64,000 nt of DNA, taken from assembly GCA_964607445.1 (NCBI GenBank), contig CAZSKN010000004.1:1-64000 (forward strand). The letters are read 5' to 3'. How positions within the stretch are numbered: position 1 is the first letter of the stretch; each line of letters starts with the position of its first letter. The stretch is from CALCKU01 sp964607445. GTDB lineage: Bacteria > Pseudomonadota > Alphaproteobacteria > Caulobacterales > Maricaulaceae. Below are positions 17,960-26,576 of the stretch, one piece after another. Made by a program: the position numbers and the translations under genes. The notes under the pieces were generated by a model. The model was given only the letters and a program-made list of their open reading frames with translations, did not search any database and had not been told where the DNA came from.

Positions 17960-18042
17960 AATAACATCCTTTCAGATGTTATTTAAGACAGATAGGCGGT
18001 TTTACAAGTCTGGATTTAAAGCGGTCAAAACCCATATTGTGT

Positions 18043-19518
18043 CTAAAGAGCCATTCGTAAGGCCGCGCCAAATCCATATAAATCCGAGCCTTGGCGAATG
18101 GACACATGATCTGCATGCCTTAGCATGTCATGCTCTGGGCCAGTAAGCGTTAGACTCGGTTGATCTGTTTCGAAGCTCGTAAGCACTTCATCATCTTTGA
18201 TTACTTGGATTTGATAAAATTCACGAGCCTCGCCTAGGGGTATCTCGACCGCGGCCCAATTATCACCACCGATCCGCGTGCGACGTACCCAAGACAATAA
18301 GGCGCTATGCGGGGTCAATTCAACTTTTCCATGAACGGGAGACAATGGACGCAAATTTACGCCCGTATATGTAAAATTAAACGGCAGCGGCTCCCGTCCG
18401 TTGACATTGGCGACAAACGCTAATGATTGATTTAAAACATCCGAGGGTAAGGCTAAAGCTTGCATATCCCGTGTCAGTGACACAAGTCGTGCCCCAAGTT
18501 CCACACGGTCAACCATTTCTGTCTCACTGCCCATTAACCCGCGTAAAAAGGTTTTAAAACGGTAGGTTTGAGGAGCGATTAAAATAACATCCTGAGCCTG
18601 TAACACCTCCCATCCCAAGCCGGTTTCCAATGCAAACAAATTACCGCCTGACAATAGCGCGGCAGGGGTAATAGATGAAAATTGACCTGATGAAAACTGA
18701 ACATCAAAGACATTCGTCCGGTCAAAATACCGTGTTGGCCCGCGCCGAAAAACCGATTGTAAAACCCCGATATGAGCCGGACGCCGCAGTGTAAGCGTGT
18801 TATACTCCGTTGCACTATCAGGTTCAGGAGCAATATGAATAGCCCTAAATGGAACGGCTTGCGCCGCGATAACGGGCCCGTCACGCGACGTATCTCCGGC
18901 AAGCAAAGGCATATCAAGTACGATTATATCAGGTTGAGATATCCATGGGCGTAATAATGGCTGCCCCGGTAATCCACCCGATACAGGCGGCGTAAAGGCC
19001 GATCCTCGTTCGACCCGGCGTGCATCTACCCCCACCGTCTGTAAACCGTCCAAAGACGAAACCTGCCACAATGTATCATCACCTTCGACCCGTATAAGGT
19101 CTCCAACCTCAAGGCGCAAATCAGACGCGCGTATATTAAAGGACAAAGCCCGATCCGCGCTTAAGGCATCTTGTAAAACGCGGTCAGCCACCCCTTTGGC
19201 AAACCCATGTTCAAGTACAATTGGCACATTTATATCAAGTACACGTACGGTTTCCGCGCTTAAATCCCGGGCCGAAACCGACCCCAATTGATAATCTCGC
19301 GTCCCGTCTATGAAATGTAGACGCACGTCTCTTAACCGTGAGGCACTGTCTTCTTTGATATATTGCAAGCTAGCGGAGCTGGGCCCGACAATGTCGTCAA
19401 ACCCGATATCAAGCCGCGCTTCCGCGCCGATTGAAACGAAACTCAGAGCCTGCGCCCGCTCTATCAAATTAAACCCGTAAACACTTGCCAAAGGCTGCAA
19501 AGCAGCGCGAGTCGTCAT
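18043..19518 (-). CDS. GTA g15 hub/host-specificity protein, C-terminal part (separated by a nonsense codon)
   Basis: A 491-residue frame that corresponds to the C-terminal third of RcGTA gp15, the large baseplate hub or megatron protein. It continues the upstream part in exactly the same reading frame. Between the TAA at 19542-19540 and the first ATG at 19518 the codons still read GYLIDRP, matching the expected family sequence across the junction (DRPM, then ARAAIEPLA-like). No SD lies at a proper distance from ATG 19518, so separate translation would need re-initiation or read-through. The content is beta-rich tail-protein sequence (Phage-tail_3-like, with fibronectin-like C-terminus). This is most simply the distal part of a gene broken by one GAA-to-TAA-type substitution. 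Confidence 0.85.
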   Translation of the reverse strand: MTTRAALQPLASVYGFNLIERAQALSFVSIGAEARLDIGFDDIVGPSSASLQYIKEDSASRLRDVRLHFIDGTRDYQLGSVSARDLSAETVRVLDINVPIVLEHGFAKGVADRVLQDALSADRALSFNIRASDLRLEVGDLIRVEGDDTLWQVSSLDGLQTVGVDARRVERGSAFTPPVSGGLPGQPLLRPWISQPDIIVLDMPLLAGDTSRDGPVIAAQAVPFRAIHIAPEPDSATEYNTLTLRRPAHIGVLQSVFRRGPTRYFDRTNVFDVQFSSGQFSSITPAALLSGGNLFALETGLGWEVLQAQDVILIAPQTYRFKTFLRGLMGSETEMVDRVELGARLVSLTRDMQALALPSDVLNQSLAFVANVNGREPLPFNFTYTGVNLRPLSPVHGKVELTPHSALLSWVRRTRIGGDNWAAVEIPLGEAREFYQIQVIKDDEVLTSFETDQPSLTLTGPEHDMLRHADHVSIRQGSDLYGFGAALRMAL

Positions 19519-19539
19519 TGGGCGATCAATAAGATAGCC

Positions 19540-21891
19540 TTAGACAATCCCTGTTACGCGGCTGGTATCAACGGACTGCGCTCCACTTTTAAAAGCAAGA
19601 TCACGTACAATATCTGCCAAAGGTATCAATCCGGACCGCCCGCTTATCCAATGACCTAAATGCCAATTCTGACCATCCGACCACACGGTATCCAGAGACG
19701 GAAAAGCCGGAAACGGGCGTGCATCCCAGCACCAGACATGTAGGCTGTTTAAATCAACCATAGGCGCATTATAGATCGTGGACACCGGGTTATGCCCTTG
19801 GGCACTTTGCCAATAGCTGATAAAACTTTCGATGTAACGGCGCTGGATCAGATCATCCCGTGTCCCGGCAGAAAAATAAGGATGCCGACTTTCACTACTT
19901 TTGGGATCGACAAAAACATTCGGTTGATTGGCCCCCTTATCAATAGCTGGACATCCAATTTCCGTAAACCAGATAGGTTTGGATTGTGGCAGCCACACTG
20001 TTGGCTGGCTCTCTTCCTGCCCTCCGATACGGTTAAAATGCGGGTTTAGCCACCAATTCCTAACATCTTTATACCGATATACCCACGGCTTCCCATAGGC
20101 ATCGTCTGTAATCTCTGTACGCGTTTGAGTCGCGCGGTCATCAATTGAACGATAATACCAATCATACCCTTCGCCGCCTTCCATCTGGCTTGACAAATAG
20201 GCCGTATCGTAAATCGAATGCGCCTGCGCGGCATCTATATGCGACGTGCCGGCACGCCAATCTGAGAGCGGGAAATAGGCGTCAATCCCGACGGCATCTA
20301 TAGCGTCGCTTGCCCAAAGGTCATCAAGGTGAAAGTTAACATCCCCACTGCCGTCTTGCGGGTGGTGTCCAAAATATTCTGACCAATCCGCAGCATATGT
20401 GAGTTGCGGGCCTGCACCTAAAATATGACGCACGTCCTGTGCTAAGGTTTGCAATTGCCCTACCGCCGGATAACTATTGGAACTACTCCGAAGGGTTGTA
20501 AGTCCGCGCATTTCAGACCCGATTACGAAACGGTCAACCCCACCTGCCAATGCGGCCAATTTGGCATAATGTAAAATAAACCGCCTAAAGCTATTTTCAT
20601 CAGGGCCATTGTACTGCGGTAAGCCATTTTCAATACCGAAATCAGAGGGTTGGCACGCTCCAAAAAAACTCTCGATTTGCGGGAGGATTTGTAAGGAGCC
20701 CTCAGATGTCCCGTGTTGGGCCTGCCCCTGATGATCAAAAGGGGCTATCGCAGATGTAATACGGCCACGCCAGGGAAAATCAGGTTGGTGTTCGCGGCCA
20801 TAAGGGTCTGGCAAATTGTCATCTTCGGATATATCCATTAGAATGAAAGGATAAAGTGTGACTTGAAATCCGCGTGATTTTAACTCTGCTATAGCCCTTA
20901 AAATAGACCTATCGGAAGGTGTGCCTCCGAAAATAGGGCGACCTTTGTCGTCATGGCTAACCTGATAGGCGTCACCCCGTTTCACGCCGCCAACAGACCA
21001 GTCCGCGCCTTCGATTTGACGGTTCGATAATTCGACGCCGGGCCGAATTTGACACATGCCACACCGAAGGTCAGACCCAAACCAACTTATAATTATAGAA
21101 ACAGATTTACAGTGAGGGAGTTGATCGGAAAGTTGATCAAGGGCACGTTTAATGTCGGCCAGTCCTGAAATATTATTGACATTAACCGCACGTGCGGACC
21201 CCGGCGACAAACGCTCTTCTATCACATCAGGACTGTAGGCAAATTCGCCGGAAGACGGCAAGAGATTGACCCCTGTAATCAAATTTTCCATTTGCATTGC
21301 CTGATCGGCCTGTTCCGGAATCCGAATAACTTCGGCATTGATTTGAGGCAGTCTGGCGCCAAAATCATCCAGCGGAAAATCCTCAAATACGATATAAGCC
21401 GTACCCCGGAATGCCGGAACATCCGGCCCATCTATCGTACTTATGATAGGGTCTGGTAATTGATCTTGCGTACCTTTATAAACCCGGAAATTTAACCCGC
21501 GCATATCTAATGCCGACCCATTCGCCCACAAACGATCAACCGATAAAATCACCCCTTCACACAAAGCAATGGCAAAACTAATCGAATAGGAGAAATTCCG
21601 AATTGTCGGCCCGCCGCCCTTTCCGCCCGCATCTTCTTCAGTCGCAATTTCTGTCAGTTTTGATGCCCAAATCACTTGCCCGGCCATTCGCGAGCGCCCG
21701 TAATGGCGTGGCATGGGCGCGCCGTCCCGCGAGGTTTGAACGTGAAAACTTTCCAGCCGGGGACCATCAAAGCTGCGATTATCAAATGCTTGCGTTATCG
21801 CCTGATTGGCAAATTGCAAAGCGGCCTGCCCTGCCGTACGCACCAAAGCAGGTCCGAGCGCACTGGCTGCGGTAAGAACAAGAGCGGACAT
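19540..21891 (-). CDS. GTA g15 hub/host-specificity protein, N-terminal part ending at an in-frame TAA
   Basis: A 783-residue frame homologous to the N-terminal two thirds of RcGTA gp15. It contains the GTA TIM-barrel-like domain (about 400-690, with TYAADWSEYFGHHP, DAVGIDAYFPLSDW and WFTEIGCPAIDKG). The remainder resembles tail-tip hub sequence. The frame stops at TAA 19540-19542 and then stays open in the same frame for another 498 codons. Together the two parts make about 1282 codons, the normal size of gp15. ATG 21891 is chosen, one base after the g14 stop; the frame is open further upstream but would overlap g14. Loss of the C-terminal part would be expected to spoil baseplate assembly or cell attachment unless the stop is suppressed or a sequencing error. 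Confidence 0.88.
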   Translation of the reverse strand: MSALVLTAASALGPALVRTAGQAALQFANQAITQAFDNRSFDGPRLESFHVQTSRDGAPMPRHYGRSRMAGQVIWASKLTEIATEEDAGGKGGGPTIRNFSYSISFAIALCEGVILSVDRLWANGSALDMRGLNFRVYKGTQDQLPDPIISTIDGPDVPAFRGTAYIVFEDFPLDDFGARLPQINAEVIRIPEQADQAMQMENLITGVNLLPSSGEFAYSPDVIEERLSPGSARAVNVNNISGLADIKRALDQLSDQLPHCKSVSIIISWFGSDLRCGMCQIRPGVELSNRQIEGADWSVGGVKRGDAYQVSHDDKGRPIFGGTPSDRSILRAIAELKSRGFQVTLYPFILMDISEDDNLPDPYGREHQPDFPWRGRITSAIAPFDHQGQAQHGTSEGSLQILPQIESFFGACQPSDFGIENGLPQYNGPDENSFRRFILHYAKLAALAGGVDRFVIGSEMRGLTTLRSSSNSYPAVGQLQTLAQDVRHILGAGPQLTYAADWSEYFGHHPQDGSGDVNFHLDDLWASDAIDAVGIDAYFPLSDWRAGTSHIDAAQAHSIYDTAYLSSQMEGGEGYDWYYRSIDDRATQTRTEITDDAYGKPWVYRYKDVRNWWLNPHFNRIGGQEESQPTVWLPQSKPIWFTEIGCPAIDKGANQPNVFVDPKSSESRHPYFSAGTRDDLIQRRYIESFISYWQSAQGHNPVSTIYNAPMVDLNSLHVWCWDARPFPAFPSLDTVWSDGQNWHLGHWISGRSGLIPLADIVRDLAFKSGAQSVDTSRVTGIV

Positions 21892-21892
21892 A

Positions 21893-22360
21893 TTACCTAA
21901 CTTCCGGAAATGAAAAACTATGGCTCCAGCGCCGTATCCAAAACGGCACAAGATAACTTTCGACAACGGCCCGGCCCCAATACGCATGGATTATCCGGTC
22001 CGGTGCGGACATAATGGCGATGTGTTTAACAGGCGCCCCATCCGACATACGAAATAACAAGACGTCGCCAGGACGTGTCTCGGACTTATCGCAAGGACGC
22101 AAGCACATCTTGGCGGCCTGTAGCAGAGTTTCTTCGCCTGTCTCCTCCGCCCAATTTGGCGTATAAGACGGTACAGGCAATGGCTCCGCACCGTAAAGCG
22201 TGCGCCAAACACCACGCACAAGCCCTAGGCAATCGCAGCCCGCCCCCCTCAAACTCGCTTGGTGCTTATAGGGCGTATCTATCCAGAGGCGCGCGGTTTC
22301 CACACAGCGCTCTCGCAATAAACGAGAAGTACTTTCGGATAACTCCGTATGAAACGTCAT
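21893..22360 (-). CDS. GTA g14: NlpC/P60-family tail peptidoglycan hydrolase
   Basis: A 155-residue NlpC/P60 cysteine peptidase, counterpart of RcGTA gp14, which sits in the tail tip and opens the peptidoglycan during DNA delivery. The motif GCDCLGLVRG carries Cys44 as nucleophile (Cys42 also present) and VKHIAIM carries the catalytic His113. Length is usual. The stop of g13 (TAA 22360) overlaps its ATG as TAATG, and one base separates its own stop from g15, so it is translated within the GTA operon. Confidence 0.93.
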   Translation of the reverse strand: MTFHTELSESTSRLLRERCVETARLWIDTPYKHQASLRGAGCDCLGLVRGVWRTLYGAEPLPVPSYTPNWAEETGEETLLQAAKMCLRPCDKSETRPGDVLLFRMSDGAPVKHIAIMSAPDRIIHAYWGRAVVESYLVPFWIRRWSHSFSFPEVR

Positions 22361-23031
22361 TACAGCGTTAATCCAGTATAGCGAGAACCGCCGTCAAATA
22401 TCTCACCCTCTTGCGGACCAGATTGCAAAGCATCATCGCCCAATAGGTAAGGAAAGCCCCGAAATTGCGATATATTGTTAAATTGATCGCGACAGGCAGA
22501 AAACGTCCGCGGACATTGCGTGGATTGAGGAAAATTCGTAACATCCAAACCACATCGAGCATCCCCTAATTCCGCGTCACACAAACGTGAAAACACACGT
22601 CCGATGGAACGATCCAACACACTCCCATGACCAATCCATTCAGCCTCAAACCTGTCTCCCTGCTGTCGAATTTTGCCGATACGTCCACTGGACATATGTA
22701 CGAATTGATCAGGATGTTGCCAGTTAACCCGATAGCTCTCAATCACTGCATTCTCAAATCGGCCTGCGGCTATATCCGCTGGCGAAATCTGAGTTCCAGA
22801 CAAAATACCCTGCACATGGCCCGTATCATATTCGAACCCAAGACGTTGATCCGTATCACCCGGTATCAATCCCGTCTCGCCGTCATGGGTCACACCATCA
22901 AAAACCAGAGTTTCATCATGATCTGTAAACCCGAGGACAGTTCCGTCCATAAGTTTAATACGCCACGCCCAGCACAGTGTTGTTGCCGTTGATTCCAATT
23001 GTGTTAGCAGGGTTGAACTCAGTTCACGCAT
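22360..23031 (-). CDS. GTA g13: baseplate protein, DUF2163/phage BR0599 family
   Basis: A 223-residue counterpart of RcGTA gp13, a baseplate hub component of the DUF2163 plus phage_BR0599 family. It has the N-terminal LCWAWRIKLMDGTVLGFTDHD segment and a C-terminal region with conserved cysteines (LCDAELGDARCGLD, CPRTFSACRD) that bind an iron-sulfur cluster in the R. capsulatus particle. ATG 23031 is chosen because GGAGGGTGATC stands before it; it overlaps the g12 stop by 8 bases. A TTG further upstream is less likely. Confidence 0.92.
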   Translation of the reverse strand: MRELSSTLLTQLESTATTLCWAWRIKLMDGTVLGFTDHDETLVFDGVTHDGETGLIPGDTDQRLGFEYDTGHVQGILSGTQISPADIAAGRFENAVIESYRVNWQHPDQFVHMSSGRIGKIRQQGDRFEAEWIGHGSVLDRSIGRVFSRLCDAELGDARCGLDVTNFPQSTQCPRTFSACRDQFNNISQFRGFPYLLGDDALQSGPQEGEIFDGGSRYTGLTL

Positions 23032-23689
23032 GATCACCCTCCACAAAGGGCGGCATCCGGTCTCGCACCTCGACTAAGGGGATATTTGCGACCTCACCGG
23101 CTCCGAACGCTTCCAAAGTTAAATCAAGGCTATCTGAGTCAAAACGTACAGGAACATCAAAAGTAAACCCTGCCGCAATGATCGCGCCCGCCTCCGGGGC
23201 TGTGATAAATTCCACAAGGCCTGATAGCGTATCCACAATATAGCTATCTGCGGCTTGCAATGTACCATTTACAGACATTAAAACAGAACCCGCTTTGGGT
23301 TTTGTGATACGTCGTGTCCACCCACCAGAACTGTCTCGGTAATGCTTCACCAATTGAAATTGCGTGGTCTCAGCATCTCCTTGACCCAAAACCTGATCAT
23401 CTGGACCCGGGGTCTGGCTGGGCAAACAGGATTTATGATCCATTGGATCTTTAAACCGGAAACTATATAGCTGACCCAATCGCGCCTCGAAAAAGGCAAT
23501 AAGACGGTGCATGTCATCCAGACTTTTAAGGCCTGCGCCCGCATTATAACGTCGTCTGGAATGCGCGCGGGAAGTGTTGCGAACCTCGGCCCCGCTCGCA
23601 GTGGGCGTGATATCCGTCTGTCTTTGCGGGCCTCCACTCGCGCCGAAAGCCAGCGTAAGCGGGAAGATTTCATCATGAAAATCAGTCAT
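23024..23689 (-). CDS. GTA g12: distal tail protein, DUF2460 family
   Basis: A 221-residue counterpart of RcGTA gp12, the distal tail protein that joins the tail tube to the baseplate. It begins MTDFHDEIFPLTLAFGASGGPQRQTDI, contains the family hallmark RRRYNAGAGLKSLDDM (about residues 45-60) and the FFEARLGQLYSFRFKDPMDHKS stretch, and ends with PVRFDSDSLDLTLEAFGAGE. Length is normal. The 3-prime end overlaps g13. A 26-base gap separates its start from g11. Confidence 0.93.
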   Translation of the reverse strand: MTDFHDEIFPLTLAFGASGGPQRQTDITPTASGAEVRNTSRAHSRRRYNAGAGLKSLDDMHRLIAFFEARLGQLYSFRFKDPMDHKSCLPSQTPGPDDQVLGQGDAETTQFQLVKHYRDSSGGWTRRITKPKAGSVLMSVNGTLQAADSYIVDTLSGLVEFITAPEAGAIIAAGFTFDVPVRFDSDSLDLTLEAFGAGEVANIPLVEVRDRMPPFVEGDHA

Positions 23690-23715
23690 ACTTTCTCGTA
23701 AAAAATTTTATTAGC

Positions 23716-24120
23716 TTAAATAAACCGTTGTCCGTCGCGCACGGCACGGGCAAGACTGGCCGAAATTTGACCCTGAGATCGTTTAAAACTACCGGCATCT
23801 GAAACACCGGACAGGTTCATATTCACCGTGGTTGAACGTCCTGCTCCCGCAAACGGGCTACCGCTATTTCCAAGTCCCCCCAATGCATTTTGCAAGGGCG
23901 ATATCAGAAGCTCATTTATGGCCAATCGGGCTAAATCCTGAGCCACACTTTCGGCCAAATTATTAAAGGATAATGTGCCTGAGCGCGCCGCGCCTGCCAA
24001 AGCTTCAGCTATACGCTCGCCCGCAGCCTCAAAAGCTTGCGCCGTATCTTCTGCGGCGCGACGGGCATCATTTGTAGCCGTAGAACCTAAACGTCTAACC
24101 GCCTCTTCATCAGGTGACAT
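23716..24120 (-). CDS. GTA g11: short tail tape-measure protein
   Basis: A 134-residue protein, Ala-rich and helical in its first two thirds (RRAAEDTAQAFEAAGERIAEAL and following), ending in the SQGQISASLARAVRDGQRFI sequence that is typical of the RcGTA gp11 C-terminus. gp11 sets tail length in the short GTA tail. It is clearly shorter than the R. capsulatus protein (about 219 residues), which might mean a shorter tail. ATG 24120 has AGGAGGTG seven bases before it; an in-frame GTG at 24129 lies inside that SD. A 100-base gap with a hairpin separates it from g10.1. Confidence 0.85.
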   Translation of the reverse strand: MSPDEEAVRRLGSTATNDARRAAEDTAQAFEAAGERIAEALAGAARSGTLSFNNLAESVAQDLARLAINELLISPLQNALGGLGNSGSPFAGAGRSTTVNMNLSGVSDAGSFKRSQGQISASLARAVRDGQRFI

Positions 24121-24179
24121 AGCCTGCACCTCCTTATCTGGATTGTTGTGTCATGTAATATGTTTATGCTTTTGAAATC

Positions 24180-24197
24180 GGCCCCGATCTTGGGGCC
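24180..24197 (-). other. Hairpin in the g10.1-g11 gap
   Basis: Perfect inverted repeat GGCCCC/GGGGCC with a six-base loop, in the only sizeable gap (100 bases) within the tail part of the GTA operon. No T-run follows on the minus strand. It may affect mRNA stability or relative expression of g11. Confidence 0.4.
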
Positions 24198-24220
24198 AGA
24201 TCTATGTCTGCGGCTTTAGA

Positions 24221-24445
24221 TTATGGCAGATCAGGAAAGGCCTTTTGTAAGGCCTCTAAGTCCTGGAAAGATAAAGAACGTTGTGAGGTCTGGCCCATTA
24301 AACCCAACCAATCCTTGACGCTAAGTGTCCAAAATTCTGACGGGCTTAACCTGTAGTGTTCCACAGCGATCTTCAGCCAGAGTACAAATGGCCACTTATC
24401 CTGTGTCTCGGCATCATGCATGCGAGGCGGGGTTTCAATTGTCAT
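24221..24445 (-). CDS. GTA g10.1: small tail-assembly chaperone (Phage_TAC_6/TIGR02216-like)
   Basis: A 74-residue protein with the WPFVLWLKIAVEHYRLSPSEFWTLSVKDW core that identifies the small GTA/phage chaperone family found after g10 (RcGTA g10.1). It begins at ATG 24445, which overlaps the end of g10 by 11 bases. The frame is open further upstream only because it runs across g10. It probably acts with g10 in loading the tail tube onto the tape measure. Confidence 0.88.
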   Translation of the reverse strand: MTIETPPRMHDAETQDKWPFVLWLKIAVEHYRLSPSEFWTLSVKDWLGLMGQTSQRSLSFQDLEALQKAFPDLP

Positions 24446-24743
24446 TCTGTGTAAATGCTTTCTCGAAAACATCACAGATAACGGGTAAAGCCGCAACAAT
24501 GTCTTCGGGTGTAAAATCGGCTGCTGGAGATCGTGCATCCTCGAGGGGGAGGGCAGGACGCATAAGACACTCCAGCAGCACACGTCCCTCATCCGGTTGC
24601 AAAGACCGTAATCCTTGCATCAAAGCCATTGGCCCGGTGAGAGACAAGCGAGTTGAGATTTCGGCAAGACCGCCCAAAGTCAGGCGCAGGATAAAAACCT
24701 GCCCCCGGCATTTCAGGCGGCCATCGCCATTTTGAAATCCCAT
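24435..24743 (-). CDS. GTA g10: tail-assembly chaperone (Phage_TAC_11-like)
   Basis: A 102-residue counterpart of RcGTA gp10. It has the LRLTLGGLAEISTRLSLTGPMAL segment and the C-terminal FTPEDIVAALPVICDVFEKAF helix that are typical of the gene transfer agent family protein. Its ATG overlaps the stop of g9 (TAATG at 24743), and it overlaps g10.1 at the other end, so translation is coupled. Confidence 0.9.
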   Translation of the reverse strand: MGFQNGDGRLKCRGQVFILRLTLGGLAEISTRLSLTGPMALMQGLRSLQPDEGRVLLECLMRPALPLEDARSPAADFTPEDIVAALPVICDVFEKAFTQNDN

Positions 24744-25156
24744 TAATCTATAACATCAAAATCAGGCGCTCCAGCACTTACCAGAGTCATGTCATAGGTT
24801 GCCGCACCATCATATGTTCCTGAAAAGCTCAAAAGCGATATCAAGAACGGACCAGATACAATTCCGAAATCGGGCAAAATAAACTGGAACATTTTGATGG
24901 ATTGTCTAAAAAAGGCCGTACGCATGAGCGCGTCAGAATTCGCATCCCGAAACACACCGCTCCCGCTAATTTCTGCCGATTTTACGCCCGCTCCGGGTAA
25001 AAGCTCCCGCCATGCCTGCGCACTTTCCGAATGCGTGATATCGACCGTTCGCGCATTAAATCGCAGAGTTTTTGTACGCAGTCCAGCAACAGTCGAAAAT
25101 CCGTCATCCGAATTTTTAATTTTAACGAGCATATCTCGTCCACGTTGTACCGTCAT
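24743..25156 (-). CDS. GTA g9: major tail tube protein (TP901-1 family)
   Basis: A 137-residue counterpart of RcGTA gp9, the tail tube subunit. It begins MTVQRGRDMLVKI and shows the family pattern: RTKTLRFNARTVDITHSES, ELLPGAGVKSAEISGSGVFRD, and a C-terminal FSGTYDGAATYDMTLVSAG segment. The length is standard. The start overlaps the end of g8 by four bases. Confidence 0.93.
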   Translation of the reverse strand: MTVQRGRDMLVKIKNSDDGFSTVAGLRTKTLRFNARTVDITHSESAQAWRELLPGAGVKSAEISGSGVFRDANSDALMRTAFFRQSIKMFQFILPDFGIVSGPFLISLLSFSGTYDGAATYDMTLVSAGAPDFDVID

Positions 25157-25593
25157 GAAGGTGTCTCCAAATCAGATTGAGTGGTGATGTTAAGGCGTAA
25201 AATACCATGCAAGGTGCGGGCATCCGGTGCGCGGAAAATATCCGTATAAACAATAGTCACGCTAATCACAGAACCATGCTGTATGATCAGCCTTTCTGTG
25301 TTAAGCGCCCGGCCTAGAGCCGCTAAAAGGTCAACGCCTTCCGAGCGTCCAGAGTATCGCGACCATATATGAAGGTTTAAACTATGCGATATCAACCCCG
25401 TGTCATCGCCGCCAATATCAGCACTACGCATGGCCCCATATGTCAAATAGGGAAACACCGGATCTTCGGGCAAGTGATCATAAAGACGTGGCGGCACACC
25501 CAATATCGCTTGCACCCCTAAGTCTTGGGACAAACGGTCATGCAAGCTGCGCATGAGGTTTTTAGCACTGTCAAAATCCATCATAACAGTCAT
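25153..25593 (-). CDS. GTA g8: tail terminator, DUF3168 family
   Basis: A 146-residue DUF3168 protein, counterpart of RcGTA gp8, which caps the tail at the head side. Hallmarks are FPYLTYGAMRSAD, SHSLNLHIWSR and EGVDLLAALGRAL. ATG 25593 overlaps the g7 stop as ATGA. An upstream TTG at 25611 is in frame but lies within g7 and lacks an advantage. Confidence 0.92.
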   Translation of the reverse strand: MTVMMDFDSAKNLMRSLHDRLSQDLGVQAILGVPPRLYDHLPEDPVFPYLTYGAMRSADIGGDDTGLISHSLNLHIWSRYSGRSEGVDLLAALGRALNTERLIIQHGSVISVTIVYTDIFRAPDARTLHGILRLNITTQSDLETPS

Positions 25594-25907
25594 TGTTGTT
25601 CTTCCTCGCAAATCAGGTGTAAACGCTCGCGCCGTGTGTCAGGATCAGACGCCGTGACAACACGTAAGACCCGATCTCCCCACATCAATCTGGCGCGTTC
25701 TGGAAAGTCCTCCTGAAACCGAATGACGACACGGTAGCTTTGTGTCACTTCCAATCTTCCGTTTTCAAGGCGCTCTGAAATCGATCGCGGTGTAATATGA
25801 CCCCAGCACTGTTTATAAAAATTCCAGGTCGTGATAGATCCGCCGATATCGTCAGACGCAAGGGCGGGCACATAAACCCCCAATCGGCTGCGTAAACGCC
25901 CGATCAT
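25590..25907 (-). CDS. GTA g7: head-tail joining (stopper) protein
   Basis: A 105-residue protein of the SPP1 gp16-like/phage head-tail adaptor family and counterpart of RcGTA gp7. It shows the SITTWNFYKQCWGHITP pattern (W-x-A/G-x-I/V core) and FQEDFPERARLMWGDRVLRV. The start overlaps g6 by four bases and its end overlaps g8, so it is tightly coupled. Confidence 0.9.
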   Translation of the reverse strand: MIGRLRSRLGVYVPALASDDIGGSITTWNFYKQCWGHITPRSISERLENGRLEVTQSYRVVIRFQEDFPERARLMWGDRVLRVVTASDPDTRRERLHLICEEEQQ

Positions 25908-26488
25908 AACCGGAGCGTCCTGTAGGGCATGAGCAAGGCATCAACCATAAAAGGAACAGATGGATGTCCGGTATTAGACCCGGCGTCAGCGCCAATATCC
26001 CTATGCTCGAAACTATCTGCCACTAAAAGCAAAATAGCTTGGCGAAGGGGCATAGGGATCTCTTCAGCCAGATCGCCATAACCGGCTTTAAATTCTATCT
26101 CTACGCCACAAGCTTGCGGCGCGCTCGCTATCCAGCTTTGCCGCGACGTTAAGCGCAATACCGGTGGCGTGACCCGTAAATTTATATCTATGCGGTCGAG
26201 TCCTATGTCTGTTACCGCGCCCGAATTGGATATCACACCCACCCGATACACGTCTTGGATAGGTCTATGATTCACAAAAATACCAGCGGTATTAATATTA
26301 TCAGTCATGTAAAGGCGACGTCGTGTAATCAAACTTGAAGCCGTAAGTGTTTCTACTCTTATACGCGCAGCAAGAATAAGGTCGGAAATCAAACTGTCTT
26401 CGTCAGGCTGTGTCACCCGCAAAAACTGTTTGGCCATCTCCAATGTCACCGGTTCGCGCGGTGGAGCGTCTATATCTATAATCCGCAT
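25904..26488 (-). CDS. GTA g6: head-tail connector protein (phiE125 gp8-like)
   Basis: A 194-residue connector that docks the tail to the portal, counterpart of RcGTA gp6. It begins MRIIDIDAPPREPVTLEMAKQ and has LISDLILAARIRVETLTAS and EFKAGYGDLAEEIPMPLRQAILLLVA, characteristic of the family. ATG 26488 is selected because AAAGGA lies six or seven bases before it. The upstream extension to 26551 crosses the intergenic spacer after g5 and has no family similarity. Confidence 0.92.
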   Translation of the reverse strand: MRIIDIDAPPREPVTLEMAKQFLRVTQPDEDSLISDLILAARIRVETLTASSLITRRRLYMTDNINTAGIFVNHRPIQDVYRVGVISNSGAVTDIGLDRIDINLRVTPPVLRLTSRQSWIASAPQACGVEIEFKAGYGDLAEEIPMPLRQAILLLVADSFEHRDIGADAGSNTGHPSVPFMVDALLMPYRTLRL

Positions 26489-26576
26489 TATAATCCTTTC
26501 CCCCAAATTAAAGTCAAAATAAAAGGCCGCGAAACCGCGACCTGATGACATGGTGTAAAATAAATCTGACGATGTA

